Source of the DNA: Methylococcus sp. Mc7
GTDB taxonomy: Bacteria > Pseudomonadota > Gammaproteobacteria > Methylococcales > Methylococcaceae
Reading direction: 5' to 3'
Length of the DNA stretch: 64,000 bases
Assembly: GCF_019285515.1 (NCBI RefSeq)
Contig: NZ_CP079095.1
Span: 248,001-312,000, forward strand
The position numbers and the translations under genes are program-made. Positions 36,875 to 45,691 of the stretch are shown here, one piece after another. Each line of letters begins with the position of its first letter. The first letter of the stretch is position 1. The notes below the pieces were generated by a model. That model had not been told where the DNA came from, made no database searches, and worked only from the letters and a program-made list of their open reading frames with translations.

Positions 36875-38157
36875 GGCCGCAGCAGCTCCGCCGCGACTGC
36901 CGGACAGGACGGTAGATACCAGTGCAGATAGGAGGCGGTCAGCCGGCCTTGTCGGTAGACCGCTTCGCCGGCGCCGCTCCTGCGCCGCTCCGCCACGAGC
37001 AGCGGCGGCAGCGGCGTTTCCAGGCGCGAATAGTGGAAGGTGTGGGCGCGCAATTCTCCGGACCGGAAGGCGGCCGACTGCAAGCCCAGCCCCGCCAGCC
37101 GCGTCTGCATCTGCGCCCGGCCGGGCAGGATGCCGCACATCGCGCCGGCCTGTCCGTCGTGGTCCGCCAGTTCCTCCAAGAGGTACAGCAGGCCGCCGCA
37201 TTCGGCGAGCATCGGCTTGCCGGCGGCGGCATGCTCCCGTAGCGACGCCTTCATCCCGGTGTTTCCGGACAAGGTATCCAGGTGCAGTTCGGGATAGCCG
37301 CCGGGCAGATAGACGCTGTCCACCTGCGGCAGGCTTCGATCCCGGAGCGGCGAGAAGAAAACCAGATTCGCCCCCATGGCCCGGAGCAGGTCGAGGTTGG
37401 CCGGATAGAGGAAGGAGAAGGCTTCATCCCTTGCGATGCCGATGCGGACGCCTTCCAGCAGGCGCGGCGGGATCGCGGCGGGCTCGGGTGCGAACGGGAC
37501 GCTGTCCGGCAGATTCGCGAGGCCGGTCCCGGCGATGGCATCGGCCAGCGTGTCCAGCCGCCGGTCCAGATCGCCGACTTCGAGGGCCTGGACCAGCCCC
37601 AGATGCCGGTCGGGAAAGCCGGCGTCGGGCTGGCGGAAGAACGCGCCCCGGAACGGGATGGCCTCGGGCACGCTGGCGCGCAGCATGTCGGCGTGGCCGG
37701 ACGAAGCGACCCGGTTGGCAACGACGCCGGCGAAGGAAAGGTCCGGCCGGTATGTCGCCAGCCCGTGCGCGACCGCGCCGAAGGTTTCCGCCATGCCCGA
37801 GGCGTCGATCACCGCCAGCACCGGCACTCCGAAGGTTTGCGCAAGATCGGCGGCGGACGGCGCGCCGTCGAACAGGCCCATGACGCCTTCGATGAGGATC
37901 AGGTCGGCGGATCGGGCGGCCTCGAACAAAAGGCTTCGGCATTGGGCTTCCCCGACCAGCCAGAGGTCGAGCTGATAGACCGGCTGGCCGCTGGCCGCCC
38001 GCAGCAACATCGGGTCCAGAAAATCGGGGCCGACCTTGAACACCCGCACCCGCCGTCCCTGGCGGACGTGGTAACGCGCCAGCGCCGCCGTCAGCGTGGT
38101 CTTGCCCTGGCCCGATGCGGGTCCGGCGATCAGGAGGGCGGGACAGGCGGCGCTCAA
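36871..38157 (-). CDS. cobB: Cobyrinic acid a,c-diamide synthase
   Basis: 428 residues that amidate the a and c side chains with glutamine and ATP. It has an N-terminal P-loop (GPASGQGKTTLTAALARYH), KVGPDFLDP, IEGVMGLFDG, and a C-terminal class I glutaminase domain with the catalytic Cys in LAECGGLLYLLEEL and the closing His in YLHWYLPS. CobB/CbiA cannot be told apart by sequence alone; the cobalt-early context suggests a CbiA-like substrate. It overlaps cobO by 4 bases. Confidence 0.93.
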   Translation of the reverse strand: MSAACPALLIAGPASGQGKTTLTAALARYHVRQGRRVRVFKVGPDFLDPMLLRAASGQPVYQLDLWLVGEAQCRSLLFEAARSADLILIEGVMGLFDGAPSAADLAQTFGVPVLAVIDASGMAETFGAVAHGLATYRPDLSFAGVVANRVASSGHADMLRASVPEAIPFRGAFFRQPDAGFPDRHLGLVQALEVGDLDRRLDTLADAIAGTGLANLPDSVPFAPEPAAIPPRLLEGVRIGIARDEAFSFLYPANLDLLRAMGANLVFFSPLRDRSLPQVDSVYLPGGYPELHLDTLSGNTGMKASLREHAAAGKPMLAECGGLLYLLEELADHDGQAGAMCGILPGRAQMQTRLAGLGLQSAAFRSGELRAHTFHYSRLETPLPPLLVAERRRSGAGEAVYRQGRLTASYLHWYLPSCPAVAAELLRP

Positions 38158-38756
38158 AATTCGATCCCCTTCTGCGCCCGGATGCCCTGGGCGAAGGCAT
38201 GCTTGACGTTGGTGACTTCGCTGACGGTATCGGCCATCTCGATCAACTCGGGCCTGGCGCCCCGACCGGTGACGACCACGTGCTGACCCGCGACGCGCCG
38301 GCTCAGATCGGCCAATACCCGATCCAGCGGCAGATAGCCGTGCTTGAGCACGAAATTCAGCTCATCCAGCACGACCAGTGCCAGTTCCGGGTTCTGCAGC
38401 ATGGCGCGGGCGGTCTCCCAGGCGGCTTCGGCGGCCTGCATGTCGCGCTGCCGGTCCTGGGTGACCCAGGTGAAGCCTTCGCCCATCACCCGGTAATCGA
38501 CCTCCGCGGGGAAGCGGCGGAAGAACGCCTCCTCGCCGGTGGAAAACGCGCCCTTGATGAACTGCACGACTCCCACTTTCATGCCGTGGCCCAAGGCCCG
38601 CGCGATCATGCCGAAAGCCGAGCTGCTCTTGCCCTTGCCGATGCCGGTGAGCACCAGCAAGAGACCCTTGTCCCGGGTGGCGCGGGCGACCTTCGCTCCG
38701 ACGACCTCCCGCTTGCGCGCCATGCGGGCGCGGTGGCGTTCCTCAGAGGGCGCCAC
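38154..38756 (-). CDS. cobO: Cob(I)yrinic acid a,c-diamide adenosyltransferase
   Basis: Transfers the adenosyl group of ATP to cobalt. 200 residues with a P-loop-like [23 protein letters not shown] and the CobO/BtuR pattern [30 protein letters not shown] and [22 protein letters not shown]. The usual GNGKGKT appears as GIGKGKS. GTG 38756 overlaps the ferredoxin gene by 14 bases; ATG 38723 is an alternative. Confidence 0.92.
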   Translation of the reverse strand: MAPSEERHRARMARKREVVGAKVARATRDKGLLLVLTGIGKGKSSSAFGMIARALGHGMKVGVVQFIKGAFSTGEEAFFRRFPAEVDYRVMGEGFTWVTQDRQRDMQAAEAAWETARAMLQNPELALVVLDELNFVLKHGYLPLDRVLADLSRRVAGQHVVVTGRGARPELIEMADTVSEVTNVKHAFAQGIRAQKGIEF

Positions 38757-39099
38757 AGCCCGGTCCTTGGTGGTAAATCAGCTCCGCCACCGGCTCGCCG
38801 CCGACCAGATGCTCGCGGATGATGCGGTCCAGATTGGCCTCGGTGACGTTGTAGTACCAGACGCCGTCCGGCTGGACGCAGACGAGGGGGCCGGATTTGC
38901 AGGTGGCGAAACAGGAGACGCGGGTGCGCTTCACGCGCAGCTCGCCCCGATCGATGCCGGCGGCCTCGAACTTCCCGCCCAGGGCGTCGAACAGGGCCCG
39001 CGACTCGCCGTTCGTGGTGCAGCGCGGGCCGGTGCAGACCAGGAGGTGGCGCCTGTAGACGCCCATTTTGGGCTTGTTCGGGTCTTGAATATCACTCAT
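38743..39099 (-). CDS. Thioredoxin-like [2Fe-2S] ferredoxin of the cobalamin operon
   Basis: 118 residues with four cysteines in the arrangement of thioredoxin-like [2Fe-2S] proteins: [11 protein letters not shown] at the N-terminal side, and [25 protein letters not shown]. Its position between cobO and cobJ suggests that it supplies electrons to a corrin-pathway step, such as cobalt reduction before adenosylation or the missing precorrin-6A reduction. It overlaps cobJ by 8 bases. Confidence 0.8.
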   Translation of the reverse strand: MSDIQDPNKPKMGVYRRHLLVCTGPRCTTNGESRALFDALGGKFEAAGIDRGELRVKRTRVSCFATCKSGPLVCVQPDGVWYYNVTEANLDRIIREHLVGGEPVAELIYHQGPGCGAL

Positions 39100-40477
39100 C
39101 GGTTTCGGTCTCCGGCTCGGGTGCTTCGTCCGCTGGGACGAAAGGCTGCCCGTAGCGTTCACGGGACTGGTGGAAACGGCTCAGGGCGGCGGCGTCGAAG
39201 TTCCCGTCCGCTTGGATCAGCAGCAAGGAGAAGACCGCGTCCCCGGCTTCGTCCAGGAAATAGACCCCATGCTGGCGGTGTTCCCGGCTGTAGAACCAGA
39301 GGCCCCTGACCCGGGACAGGTCCGCGTGCAGATGATGGAAGTGCGGGTTGACCAGGTTGAGCCAATCGCCGCGGCGGCTGAAATCCTGGGCCTCGCACAG
39401 CAGTTCGGTCACCGCGCCGCCTTCGTTGCGTATCACGGCGCGCAGCCGGCCCCACTGGCGCGCGCTGTCCAGCAGGGCGTCGAGGTCCCGGCGCGCCACG
39501 GCCGTCGCCGTATGGGTTCCGGCCTCTTCGTCCGGCCGGGCCGCCGCCACGGCGGCGAGGATTTCGCCCAGGGGCGCGTCGAAATGGCAGGCCGCCTCGC
39601 GAAGGGAGCGGTCCGGATCTTCACGCAACCAGCGGCGCGCGCAGCCGTACCAGCCGGCCAGGCCCATGCCGAGGGAATGTCCGGCCCGCTCGCCGTCCTT
39701 GGCGGCGCCGGTGAGCCCGTCGTATTTGTTGGCATAGCCCCGCGGCGTGATCATCAGTCCTTCGCGCATGACTGTGCCGCCGTTGCCGATCAGTACCGTG
39801 CACAGCATGCCGATGTCGCAGTCGGCCATCGCCTCCAGCGTGGTCGTCTGGATGTTCTGCCGGCGGCGGTAGGCGGACTTGACGATGGCCACCGGCGTAT
39901 CCGGCCGGCGGTGGCGCAGCAGGATGCGCTGCGCCTCGACGATCTGGCGGGTACGGCGGCCGCTCTTCGGGTTGTACAAGGCCACCACGAAATCGCCCCG
40001 CGCCGCCGCCTCCAGCCGCCGCGCGATCACGGGCCAGGGCGTGAGCAGATCGGACAGCGAGATGGAGCAGAAGTCGTGGGTGAGCGGCGCGCCGACCAGC
40101 GCCGCGCAGGCGTTCAGCGCCGTGGCGCCGGGAACCACTTCCACCGCGATGCCGCTCGCGGGAGTCCAGCCGGCCTGCAGCAGCACCTCGAAGGTGGGGC
40201 CGGCCATGCCGTAGATGCCGATGTCGCCCGACGAGATCAGGGCCACGGTCTTGCCCTGGAGCGCCTGCTCGTAGGCTTCCACGCAGCGGTCGATTTCCTC
40301 GGTCATGCCCTTGCGGACCACCTCCTTGCCGTCCAGGAGCTCCTGCACCAGCTTGATGTAGGTGGCATAGCCGATCACCACGTCCGCCTCGGCGATGGCC
40401 TCCCGCGCCCGGTAGGTCATGTGCTCGGGGGCGCCGGGGCCGAAGCCCACCAGCAGGATTTTGCCTTTATTCATCAT
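39092..40477 (-). CDS. cobJ: Precorrin-3B C17-methyltransferase CobJ/CbiH with HemS/ChuX-like C-terminal domain
   Basis: 461 residues, about twice the normal length. Residues 1 to about 245 are the SAM-dependent methyltransferase ([65 protein letters not shown]) that methylates C17 and contracts the ring. The remaining 210 residues contain [38 protein letters not shown] and [15 protein letters not shown], which resembles the repeat unit of HemS/ChuX haem-binding proteins. It lacks the cysteines expected of the Fe-S extension seen in some long CbiH proteins. The fusion identity is an inference from pattern. Confidence 0.85.
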   Translation of the reverse strand: MMNKGKILLVGFGPGAPEHMTYRAREAIAEADVVIGYATYIKLVQELLDGKEVVRKGMTEEIDRCVEAYEQALQGKTVALISSGDIGIYGMAGPTFEVLLQAGWTPASGIAVEVVPGATALNACAALVGAPLTHDFCSISLSDLLTPWPVIARRLEAAARGDFVVALYNPKSGRRTRQIVEAQRILLRHRRPDTPVAIVKSAYRRRQNIQTTTLEAMADCDIGMLCTVLIGNGGTVMREGLMITPRGYANKYDGLTGAAKDGERAGHSLGMGLAGWYGCARRWLREDPDRSLREAACHFDAPLGEILAAVAAARPDEEAGTHTATAVARRDLDALLDSARQWGRLRAVIRNEGGAVTELLCEAQDFSRRGDWLNLVNPHFHHLHADLSRVRGLWFYSREHRQHGVYFLDEAGDAVFSLLLIQADGNFDAAALSRFHQSRERYGQPFVPADEAPEPETETDE

Positions 40478-41057
40478 TCAGCCTTGCGATTGAAACCGTG
40501 GCGTTCTTGCCATCCGCGCCCCGGTATTTGTATTTTTCCAGCAGCAAGTCGTCGATCCCGCCCCCGGCGGCGAGCAGGGCCGCGGCTTCGGCCACCGCCG
40601 GCGTGCCCATATAGCGGCGCACCGTTTCCGAGGGGTTGGGCACCGGCACGCGGGCCAGTTCCTCCGCCGTGTAAAAGCGCAGGGGCCAGCCGTGACGGGC
40701 CGCCAGTCGCAGGATCGCGTCCTCGTCGTTCTTCTTGTCGATGGTGGCCAGTCCCGCGACTGCGTCACCGTTCAGCCCGGCCAACGCCAAGGCCTCTTCC
40801 ACCGCGGTTTGCAGGGTTTCCGGCGCCGTGCCACGGTCGCAGCCCAGGCCCAGAATGACCCGCAATGTTGTTGAATTTAGCCCCTCTCCCTGTGGGGAGG
40901 GCGCAGCGAGGGGGGCGAAGCCGGTTGGGGTGAGGGCCTCGGCGCCCGATGCTTGCGACGAAGTGGTTGAAACATTCAGCGCTGTTGCCCTCACCCTGCC
41001 CTCTCCCAGAGGGAGAGGGTTCCATATTTCAACAGCATTGAAGATGACCCGCGTCAT
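40467..41057 (-). CDS. cobE: CbiG C-terminal domain protein (CobE-like) with an in-frame inserted repeat
   Basis: The core (RVILGLGCDRGTAPETLQ ... GLATIDKKNDEDAILRLA ... NPSETVRRYMGTPAVAEAAALLA ... KNATVSIARL) is the C-terminal domain of CbiG, called CobE when separate. It begins at about residue 66. The preceding 63 codons are foreign: a palindromic element of 180 bp plus a 9-bp duplication inserted between codons 5 and 6 of the ancestral gene, keeping the frame. The natural start MTRVI is retained at ATG 41057. The enzyme works with CbiG in opening the delta-lactone and losing acetaldehyde. Confidence 0.85.
   Translation of the reverse strand: MTRVIFNAVEIWNPLPLGEGRVRATALNVSTTSSQASGAEALTPTGFAPLAAPSPQGEGLNSTTLRVILGLGCDRGTAPETLQTAVEEALALAGLNGDAVAGLATIDKKNDEDAILRLAARHGWPLRFYTAEELARVPVPNPSETVRRYMGTPAVAEAAALLAAGGGIDDLLLEKYKYRGADGKNATVSIARLNDE
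40855..41052. repeat. MITE-like palindromic element inserted in cobE
   Basis: A 9-base direct repeat ATGACCCGC flanks the element (40855-40863 and 41044-41052). The 180 bases between have imperfect inverted ends: the left begins AATGTTGTTGAA and the right, read inward, AATGCTGTTGAA. Each is followed by CCCTCTCCCT-type arms (CCCTCTCCCTGTGGGGAGGG and CCCTCTCCCTCTGGGAGAGG). Insert plus duplication is 189 bases, 63 codons, with no stop in the cobE frame. Confidence 0.8.
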
Positions 41058-41785
41058 GGCGCTTCCGGCGGGCGGTAGACCACCAGCCGCTCTGCCAGCT
41101 TCGCCCACAGTTCGGGCGCGATCTCGCGGTGCGTCACCCAGAGCACGGCGCGATAGCGGTCCAGGTCGACGTCCTCGAAGCGCTCGAAGCAGCGGATATT
41201 GGCGGGCAGCGGCGTAGACCTTGTCCACCAGTCGCGCGAGCCCGCCTCCTGCACGAAGGCGATGGGCTCCTCGTTCACCACATGGGCGGATACCCTCGTG
41301 ATGTTGAGCTTCGGCGCTTCCACCCGCCAGCCCAGTTCCCGCCCCAGAATGTCCACCGGGATGGTCTTGCCGACATCGGAGGCCGTGGTCAGCACGGCCG
41401 TGGCGCCGAGCAGCGCGGCCAGGTGCTCGGCATAGGCATTGGCGCCGCCCACATGGCCGGACAGCACCGGGATCACGAACCGGGCAGCGTCGTCCACCAC
41501 CAGCACGCCGGGGTCTTCGTCCTTGGACTCGAGGTGCGGCGCGATCAGGCGCACCACCGCACCCAGGGACACGAAGAACACCAGTTGGTCGTAGCCGGCG
41601 AACAGTTCGCCGATGTGGGCGCTCAGGGCGCCGACCAGAACCCGGACGGGGTTGGCCAGGGGCGGCAGATCGGCGAATTTCTCCGTGACCACCACCTCGG
41701 CTTCCGGCAGTTTATCGGCCAGTTGCAGAAGCTTTTGGACGCCGTGCTTGGTGATGCCTACCAGGGCGATTCGGGGTGTCGTCAT
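41054..41785 (-). CDS. cbiG: CbiG, N-terminal and central domains (cobalt-precorrin-5A hydrolase part)
   Basis: 243 residues that start PRIALVGITKHGVQKLLQLA and include FVSLGAVVRLIAPHLESKDEDPGVLVVDD, VIPVLSGHVGGANAYAEHLA and TTASDVGKTIPVDILGRELGW, the CbiG N-terminal and middle domains. The C-terminal domain is encoded by the next gene (4-base overlap), so CbiG is split in two. It belongs to the cobalt-early pathway. Confidence 0.9.
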   Translation of the reverse strand: MTTPRIALVGITKHGVQKLLQLADKLPEAEVVVTEKFADLPPLANPVRVLVGALSAHIGELFAGYDQLVFFVSLGAVVRLIAPHLESKDEDPGVLVVDDAARFVIPVLSGHVGGANAYAEHLAALLGATAVLTTASDVGKTIPVDILGRELGWRVEAPKLNITRVSAHVVNEEPIAFVQEAGSRDWWTRSTPLPANIRCFERFEDVDLDRYRAVLWVTHREIAPELWAKLAERLVVYRPPEAP

Positions 41786-41788
41786 TTC

Positions 41789-41882
41789 AGTGGTGAGTGG
41801 TGAGTGGTGAGTGAAAGCGTGTGCCCGCGTTCTTCGGCATCGAGGTTTTTTTCTTACCATTCATCACTCGCCACTCACCACT
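41789..41882. repeat. Long hairpin in the only sizeable gap of the cob operon
   Basis: AGTGGTGAGTGGTGAGTGGT at 41789 onward (22-base arm) pairs with 41861-41882 at 20 of 22 positions, enclosing a 50-base loop. The left arm is built of tandem 8-base units GTGAGTGG. The right arm covers the cobI stop. All other genes in this part of the operon overlap or nearly touch, so this hairpin may change mRNA decay or read-through between cobI and cbiG. Confidence 0.65.
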
Positions 41883-42645
41883 TCATTTTGCGGCAGCCGC
41901 GCCGCATCTCGCCGCGTAGCCGCTCCGGATTTTTCACCAGCAGCAGCGACAGGTAATTCACCTTCTCGCCGCGCAGGCGGGCTACGTCGTGCTCGGCCCG
42001 TTCGGCGGGCGTGCCGGCCTTCTCGACGAAAGCGGCGTACGGCAGCAGGCCGCGCCGTTCCAGCAGGTCCAGGATGTCGTCGAGCAGCGGCTTCACCTTC
42101 AGCAGCACCAGGGTGTCGAAATCGTCCAGCAGCCGCTCTATCAGCCCGATGCCGTAGCCGGCGGGGATGATCGCCACGGTCTCGTCCGTGTCGGCCAGCG
42201 GCATTTCCAGCCGGGCGGCGGCGGCGTTGAAGGACGGCACCCCGGCGACGGCCTCGACGGCGATGCCGGGTTCCAGCGCCCTGACCGTCCGGGCCAGATG
42301 GATGAAGGTGGAATAAGTGGACACGTCCCCTTCGGCCAGGAACAGCACGTCCTTGCCCTCCCGCAATCGCGGCAGCACGGTTTCGGCCGCGCGCAGCCAA
42401 TAGCCCGCCAGGATTTCCGCGTCGTGGGTCATGGGAAAGACCAGCGGCGTGTGTTCCGCCGGCAACGCCAGCCCCGCCTCCAGGGCGATTTGCAGCGCGA
42501 AGCCGTCGGCGCCCTTTTTCCGGACCGGGTAGCTCCAATGGGTGTCGGTCCGTTGCAGCAGTTCGAAGGCGCGGCGGGTGATCAGTCCGGGATCGCCGGG
42601 GCCGAGCGACACGCCGTAAAGGCGCCCCTTGTTGATTTCACTCAT
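41875..42645 (-). CDS. cobI: Precorrin-2/cobalt-factor II C20-methyltransferase
   Basis: 256 residues of the SAM methyltransferase family: YGVSLGPGDPGLITRRAFELLQ, LAEGDVSTYSTFIHLA, VEAVAGVPSFNAAAARLEMPLA and LLKVKPLLDDILDLL are the CobI/CbiL pattern. ATG 42645 overlaps the end of cobL by 8 bases. The enzyme adds the C20 methyl group that is later lost on ring contraction. Confidence 0.93.
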   Translation of the reverse strand: MSEINKGRLYGVSLGPGDPGLITRRAFELLQRTDTHWSYPVRKKGADGFALQIALEAGLALPAEHTPLVFPMTHDAEILAGYWLRAAETVLPRLREGKDVLFLAEGDVSTYSTFIHLARTVRALEPGIAVEAVAGVPSFNAAAARLEMPLADTDETVAIIPAGYGIGLIERLLDDFDTLVLLKVKPLLDDILDLLERRGLLPYAAFVEKAGTPAERAEHDVARLRGEKVNYLSLLLVKNPERLRGEMRRGCRKMKW

Positions 42646-43921
42646 CGGTTCCTCGCTGGGCGCAAACGATCCAGATCGGGTTTTCCGCCTGCAGGCGGTG
42701 CATGTCCAGGATGGGACGGCTGCGCGCCGCCTGGAGCTGGGTGACATCCCAGCTTGCCCCGGACGCCTTCAGAGCATCCACCGCCGCCGCCAGGTTTTCC
42801 AGGGTGGCGAAGTTCATCACCAGCCAGCCCCCCGTCCGCAGACGTTGCAGGCAGAGCCGGATCAGCTCGCGCAGTTCGCCGCCGGAGCCGCCGATGAAGA
42901 TGCCGTGGGGGTCGGGCCAGCCGTCCAGTTCCTGCGGAGCCTTGGCCTGGACCAGCGTGTAGTTGGTGACGCGGAGGCTCTCGCGGTTGCTCAGGGCGAT
43001 GGCGAAGTCTTCCACGTTCTTCTCGATGGCGTAGACGTGGCCCTGGGGGCACAGGCGCGCCGCTTCCAGGCCGACCGCGCCGGAACCCGCGCCGATGTCC
43101 CAGACGAGGCTGTCCGGGCGCAGCGCCAGCCGGGCCAGGGACACGGCGCGCACCTCGCGCTTGGTGATGAGGCCCTTGTCCGGGGCGCGCTGCCGGAAAC
43201 GGGTGTCGGGAAGCCCGAACAGCGCTTCCCGCTCGCATGGCCGGCGGCGCAGCAGCACCACGTTGGGATCGGCGTAGCGCCGTCCGGCGGCCTCGGCGAT
43301 GCCCTGCCAGCCGGTGATCCGCTCGTCCGTCTGCAAAAGCTTCTCAGCGACGGCCATCTCGAATTCCTCGCCCAGCCCTTCGGCCTGCAACATCCGGGCG
43401 ATGCGGTCCGGGCCGTTTTCCGGGCTGGTGAACACGCCCATGAGATCGGCCTGCCGCAGCTTTTGCAGCAGCCCGTACAAACCGTGTTCGGGCCCGGCGC
43501 CCGGCGTCCACTCGCCGGCATCGCGGCTATGCACCGAGCCGATGGCCATGTCCTGCCAGGGCAGTCCCAGCCGGGCGCAGGCGAGCTGGATCGTGGAGAC
43601 GTTGGGGAGGATCTCCAAGGCCTCCCGGCCGAGCTTGCCGCCCAGATAGGCGGCGATGCCGTGGCACAGCGGATCGCCGGTGGCCAGCACAGCGACCCGC
43701 TTTCCGTTCCGGCGCGCCTCGGCGATCCAGTCCGGCACTTGCGGAAGACGTCCGCCCAGATCGCGCCGTTCGGCGCCTTCGGCCAAATGCCCTGCAAACA
43801 AAGACAGGGTGCGCCCGGCGCCGATCACCAGATCGGCGGCGCGAAGGCTCGCCAGCGCATCTGGCGTCAGACCCTCGGCGCCGTTGTCCAGTACGCCGAC
43901 GATGCGGCAGGGCTCAGTCAT
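42638..43921 (-). CDS. cobL: Precorrin-6Y C5,15-methyltransferase (decarboxylating), CbiET fusion
   Basis: 427 residues of two fused enzymes. The first half (CobL N-terminal/CbiE; DLVIGAGRTLSLFAGH, VLATGDPLCHGIAAYLGGKLG, EILPNVSTIQLACARLGLPW) methylates C5. The second half (CbiT; LITKREVRAVSLARLALRPDSLVWDIGAGSGAVGLEAARL) methylates C15 and removes the C12 acetate carboxyl group. It overlaps cbiD by 8 bases and cobI by 8 bases. Confidence 0.94.
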   Translation of the reverse strand: MTEPCRIVGVLDNGAEGLTPDALASLRAADLVIGAGRTLSLFAGHLAEGAERRDLGGRLPQVPDWIAEARRNGKRVAVLATGDPLCHGIAAYLGGKLGREALEILPNVSTIQLACARLGLPWQDMAIGSVHSRDAGEWTPGAGPEHGLYGLLQKLRQADLMGVFTSPENGPDRIARMLQAEGLGEEFEMAVAEKLLQTDERITGWQGIAEAAGRRYADPNVVLLRRRPCEREALFGLPDTRFRQRAPDKGLITKREVRAVSLARLALRPDSLVWDIGAGSGAVGLEAARLCPQGHVYAIEKNVEDFAIALSNRESLRVTNYTLVQAKAPQELDGWPDPHGIFIGGSGGELRELIRLCLQRLRTGGWLVMNFATLENLAAAVDALKASGASWDVTQLQAARSRPILDMHRLQAENPIWIVCAQRGTDE

Positions 43922-45023
43922 GCCGCCATTCCTCCGAGACCTCCGCCAGCTTGTTGGCTTCGAAATCGCACATCAAGATCCGCAAAGTAAATTGATCGGG
44001 ATAGCGCCCGCGCAGGGTCCGGATCGCCCGCCGCCCCAGTGCTTTGTAAAAGGCCGTGATCAGGCCCAGTTCTTCCATGCGCTCGCTGGCGTAGCGGGCC
44101 ATGGCGGAGCTCCGGATGTCCGCGCAGACTTCGGCGGGCGCGCCCACGTCGGCGGCGATGTCCGCCAGGAGGTCGGTATCCACCGCGTTGCGATTGGCGT
44201 GGGTGATGGTTTCGCCTTGGGCGATCTTGGTCAGCTTGCCAACCATGCCGCCGATCACCACATGGCGGATACCGCATCGCACGACGGTGTCCAGGGCATA
44301 CTTGAGGAAATCGCCCATCTGCACGAAGCAGGCCGGCGGCAACCGCGGCAGTTCGTTCATCACGAAGCGCTCGGTGCGGCCGCCCGTGGTGAGCACCACG
44401 GTGTCCTGACCCTGGCGGGCGGCGACCTCGATGGCCTGGACGACGCTGGCGCGGAAGGCGGCGGTCGAATAAGGGTGGACGATGCCGGTGGTGCCGAGGA
44501 TGGAAAGGCCGCCGATGATGCCGAGGCGGTAGTTCAGCGTGCGCTTCGCGATCTCCTCGCCGCCGGGCACGGAGATGACGACTTCCAGCCCGGCCCGCTC
44601 CAGCAAGCCCCCCGCCGCCTCGCGCACGTTGGCTTCGATGTTGCGGCGCGGCACCGGATTGATGGCGGGTCCGCCGACCTCGAGCCCCAGGCCCTGCATG
44701 GTGACGGTGCCCACGCCCTCCCCGCCTTTCAGGATCACGGCGCCGGCCGCGTCCGGCCGTAGGGTCACGTCGGCGGTGAGGCGCGCCTTGTCCGTCACGT
44801 CCGGATCGTCCCCGGCGTCCTTGATCACCACGGCGTGGGCCGTTTTGCCGTCGCAGCGGCCGTCGGTGACGGCGAACACGACGCGCTGGCCGTTGGGCAG
44901 TTCGCAGTCCACCCGTTCCGGCACCGTGCCCCGCACCAGCCCCAGGGTTGCCGCCCGCGCCGCGGCGGCGGAGCAGGCGCCGGTGGTAAAGCCGGTGCGG
45001 GTGCCCTTGGGTTTCTTTTCCAT
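43914..45023 (-). CDS. cbiD: Cobalt-precorrin-5B C1-methyltransferase CbiD
   Basis: 369 residues with the family landmarks RTGFTTGACSAAAARAA, GEGVGTVTMQGLGLEVGGPAINPVPR, GTTGIVHPYSTAAFRASVVQAIEVAARQG and VVIGGMVGKLTKIAQGETITHANR. CbiD is a marker of the cobalt-early route and replaces CobF. ATG 45023 follows the cobH stop by 8 bases. Confidence 0.94.
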   Translation of the reverse strand: MEKKPKGTRTGFTTGACSAAAARAATLGLVRGTVPERVDCELPNGQRVVFAVTDGRCDGKTAHAVVIKDAGDDPDVTDKARLTADVTLRPDAAGAVILKGGEGVGTVTMQGLGLEVGGPAINPVPRRNIEANVREAAGGLLERAGLEVVISVPGGEEIAKRTLNYRLGIIGGLSILGTTGIVHPYSTAAFRASVVQAIEVAARQGQDTVVLTTGGRTERFVMNELPRLPPACFVQMGDFLKYALDTVVRCGIRHVVIGGMVGKLTKIAQGETITHANRNAVDTDLLADIAADVGAPAEVCADIRSSAMARYASERMEELGLITAFYKALGRRAIRTLRGRYPDQFTLRILMCDFEANKLAEVSEEWRHD

Positions 45024-45031
45024 CCGCCCGG

Positions 45032-45691
45032 CTACTGGCCTCCTTCGGCCAGGGCCAGCAAGGCATGCAATGCCGCGACCACCAGGGTGGAACCGCCCTT
45101 GCGGCCCATGGTGACGATCCAGGGAACGGTTTCCAGCGCGGCCGTTTCGGCCTTGGATTCCGCCGCCGCCACGAAGCCCACCGGCATGCCGACGATCAGC
45201 GCCGGCTTCAGTCCGTCCTCGCGGATCATGCGCACCACTTCCAGCAGGGCGGTGGGCGCGTTGCCCACGGCGACGACGCCGTTGTCCAGCAGCCCCGCCG
45301 ACCGGGCCTTGCGCATGGCCTGCACGGCCCGCGTGGTGTTCTCCGCCTTGGCGTCGGTGATCACGTCCGGATCGGCGATGAACTGGTGGGCGGCCATGCC
45401 GAAATGGTCCAGGCGCGGTTTTGACAGCCCCACGCAAATCATTTCGACGTCGGCGACGAGGGGGGCGCCGGCGCGGATCGCCCGGATACCCGCCGCGATG
45501 GCTTCCGGATGGAAGCGGGTCAGGCCGTTGAATTCGAAATCGGCGGTGGCGTGGATCATACGCCGTACCACCTGCCATTGCTCGGGGCTGTAGGCGTGGA
45601 CGCCGGCCTCGGCGTCGACGATGGCGAAGGAATCGTGCTCGATGCGGCGGCCCGCCTCGGTGAGCTGTTCGGTGACGATGTTGTTGCTCAT
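45032..45691 (-). CDS. cobH: Precorrin-8X methylmutase
   Basis: 219 residues that move the C11 methyl to C12, yielding hydrogenobyrinate or cobyrinate. Typical motifs are HATADFEFNGLTRFHPEAIAAG, with the catalytic His, VADVEMICVGLSKPRL, VAVGNAPTALLEVVRMI and VGMPVGFVAAAESK. The start overlaps the cbiX stop (ATGA). CobH and CbiC are orthologues. Confidence 0.94.
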   Translation of the reverse strand: MSNNIVTEQLTEAGRRIEHDSFAIVDAEAGVHAYSPEQWQVVRRMIHATADFEFNGLTRFHPEAIAAGIRAIRAGAPLVADVEMICVGLSKPRLDHFGMAAHQFIADPDVITDAKAENTTRAVQAMRKARSAGLLDNGVVAVGNAPTALLEVVRMIREDGLKPALIVGMPVGFVAAAESKAETAALETVPWIVTMGRKGGSTLVVAALHALLALAEGGQ

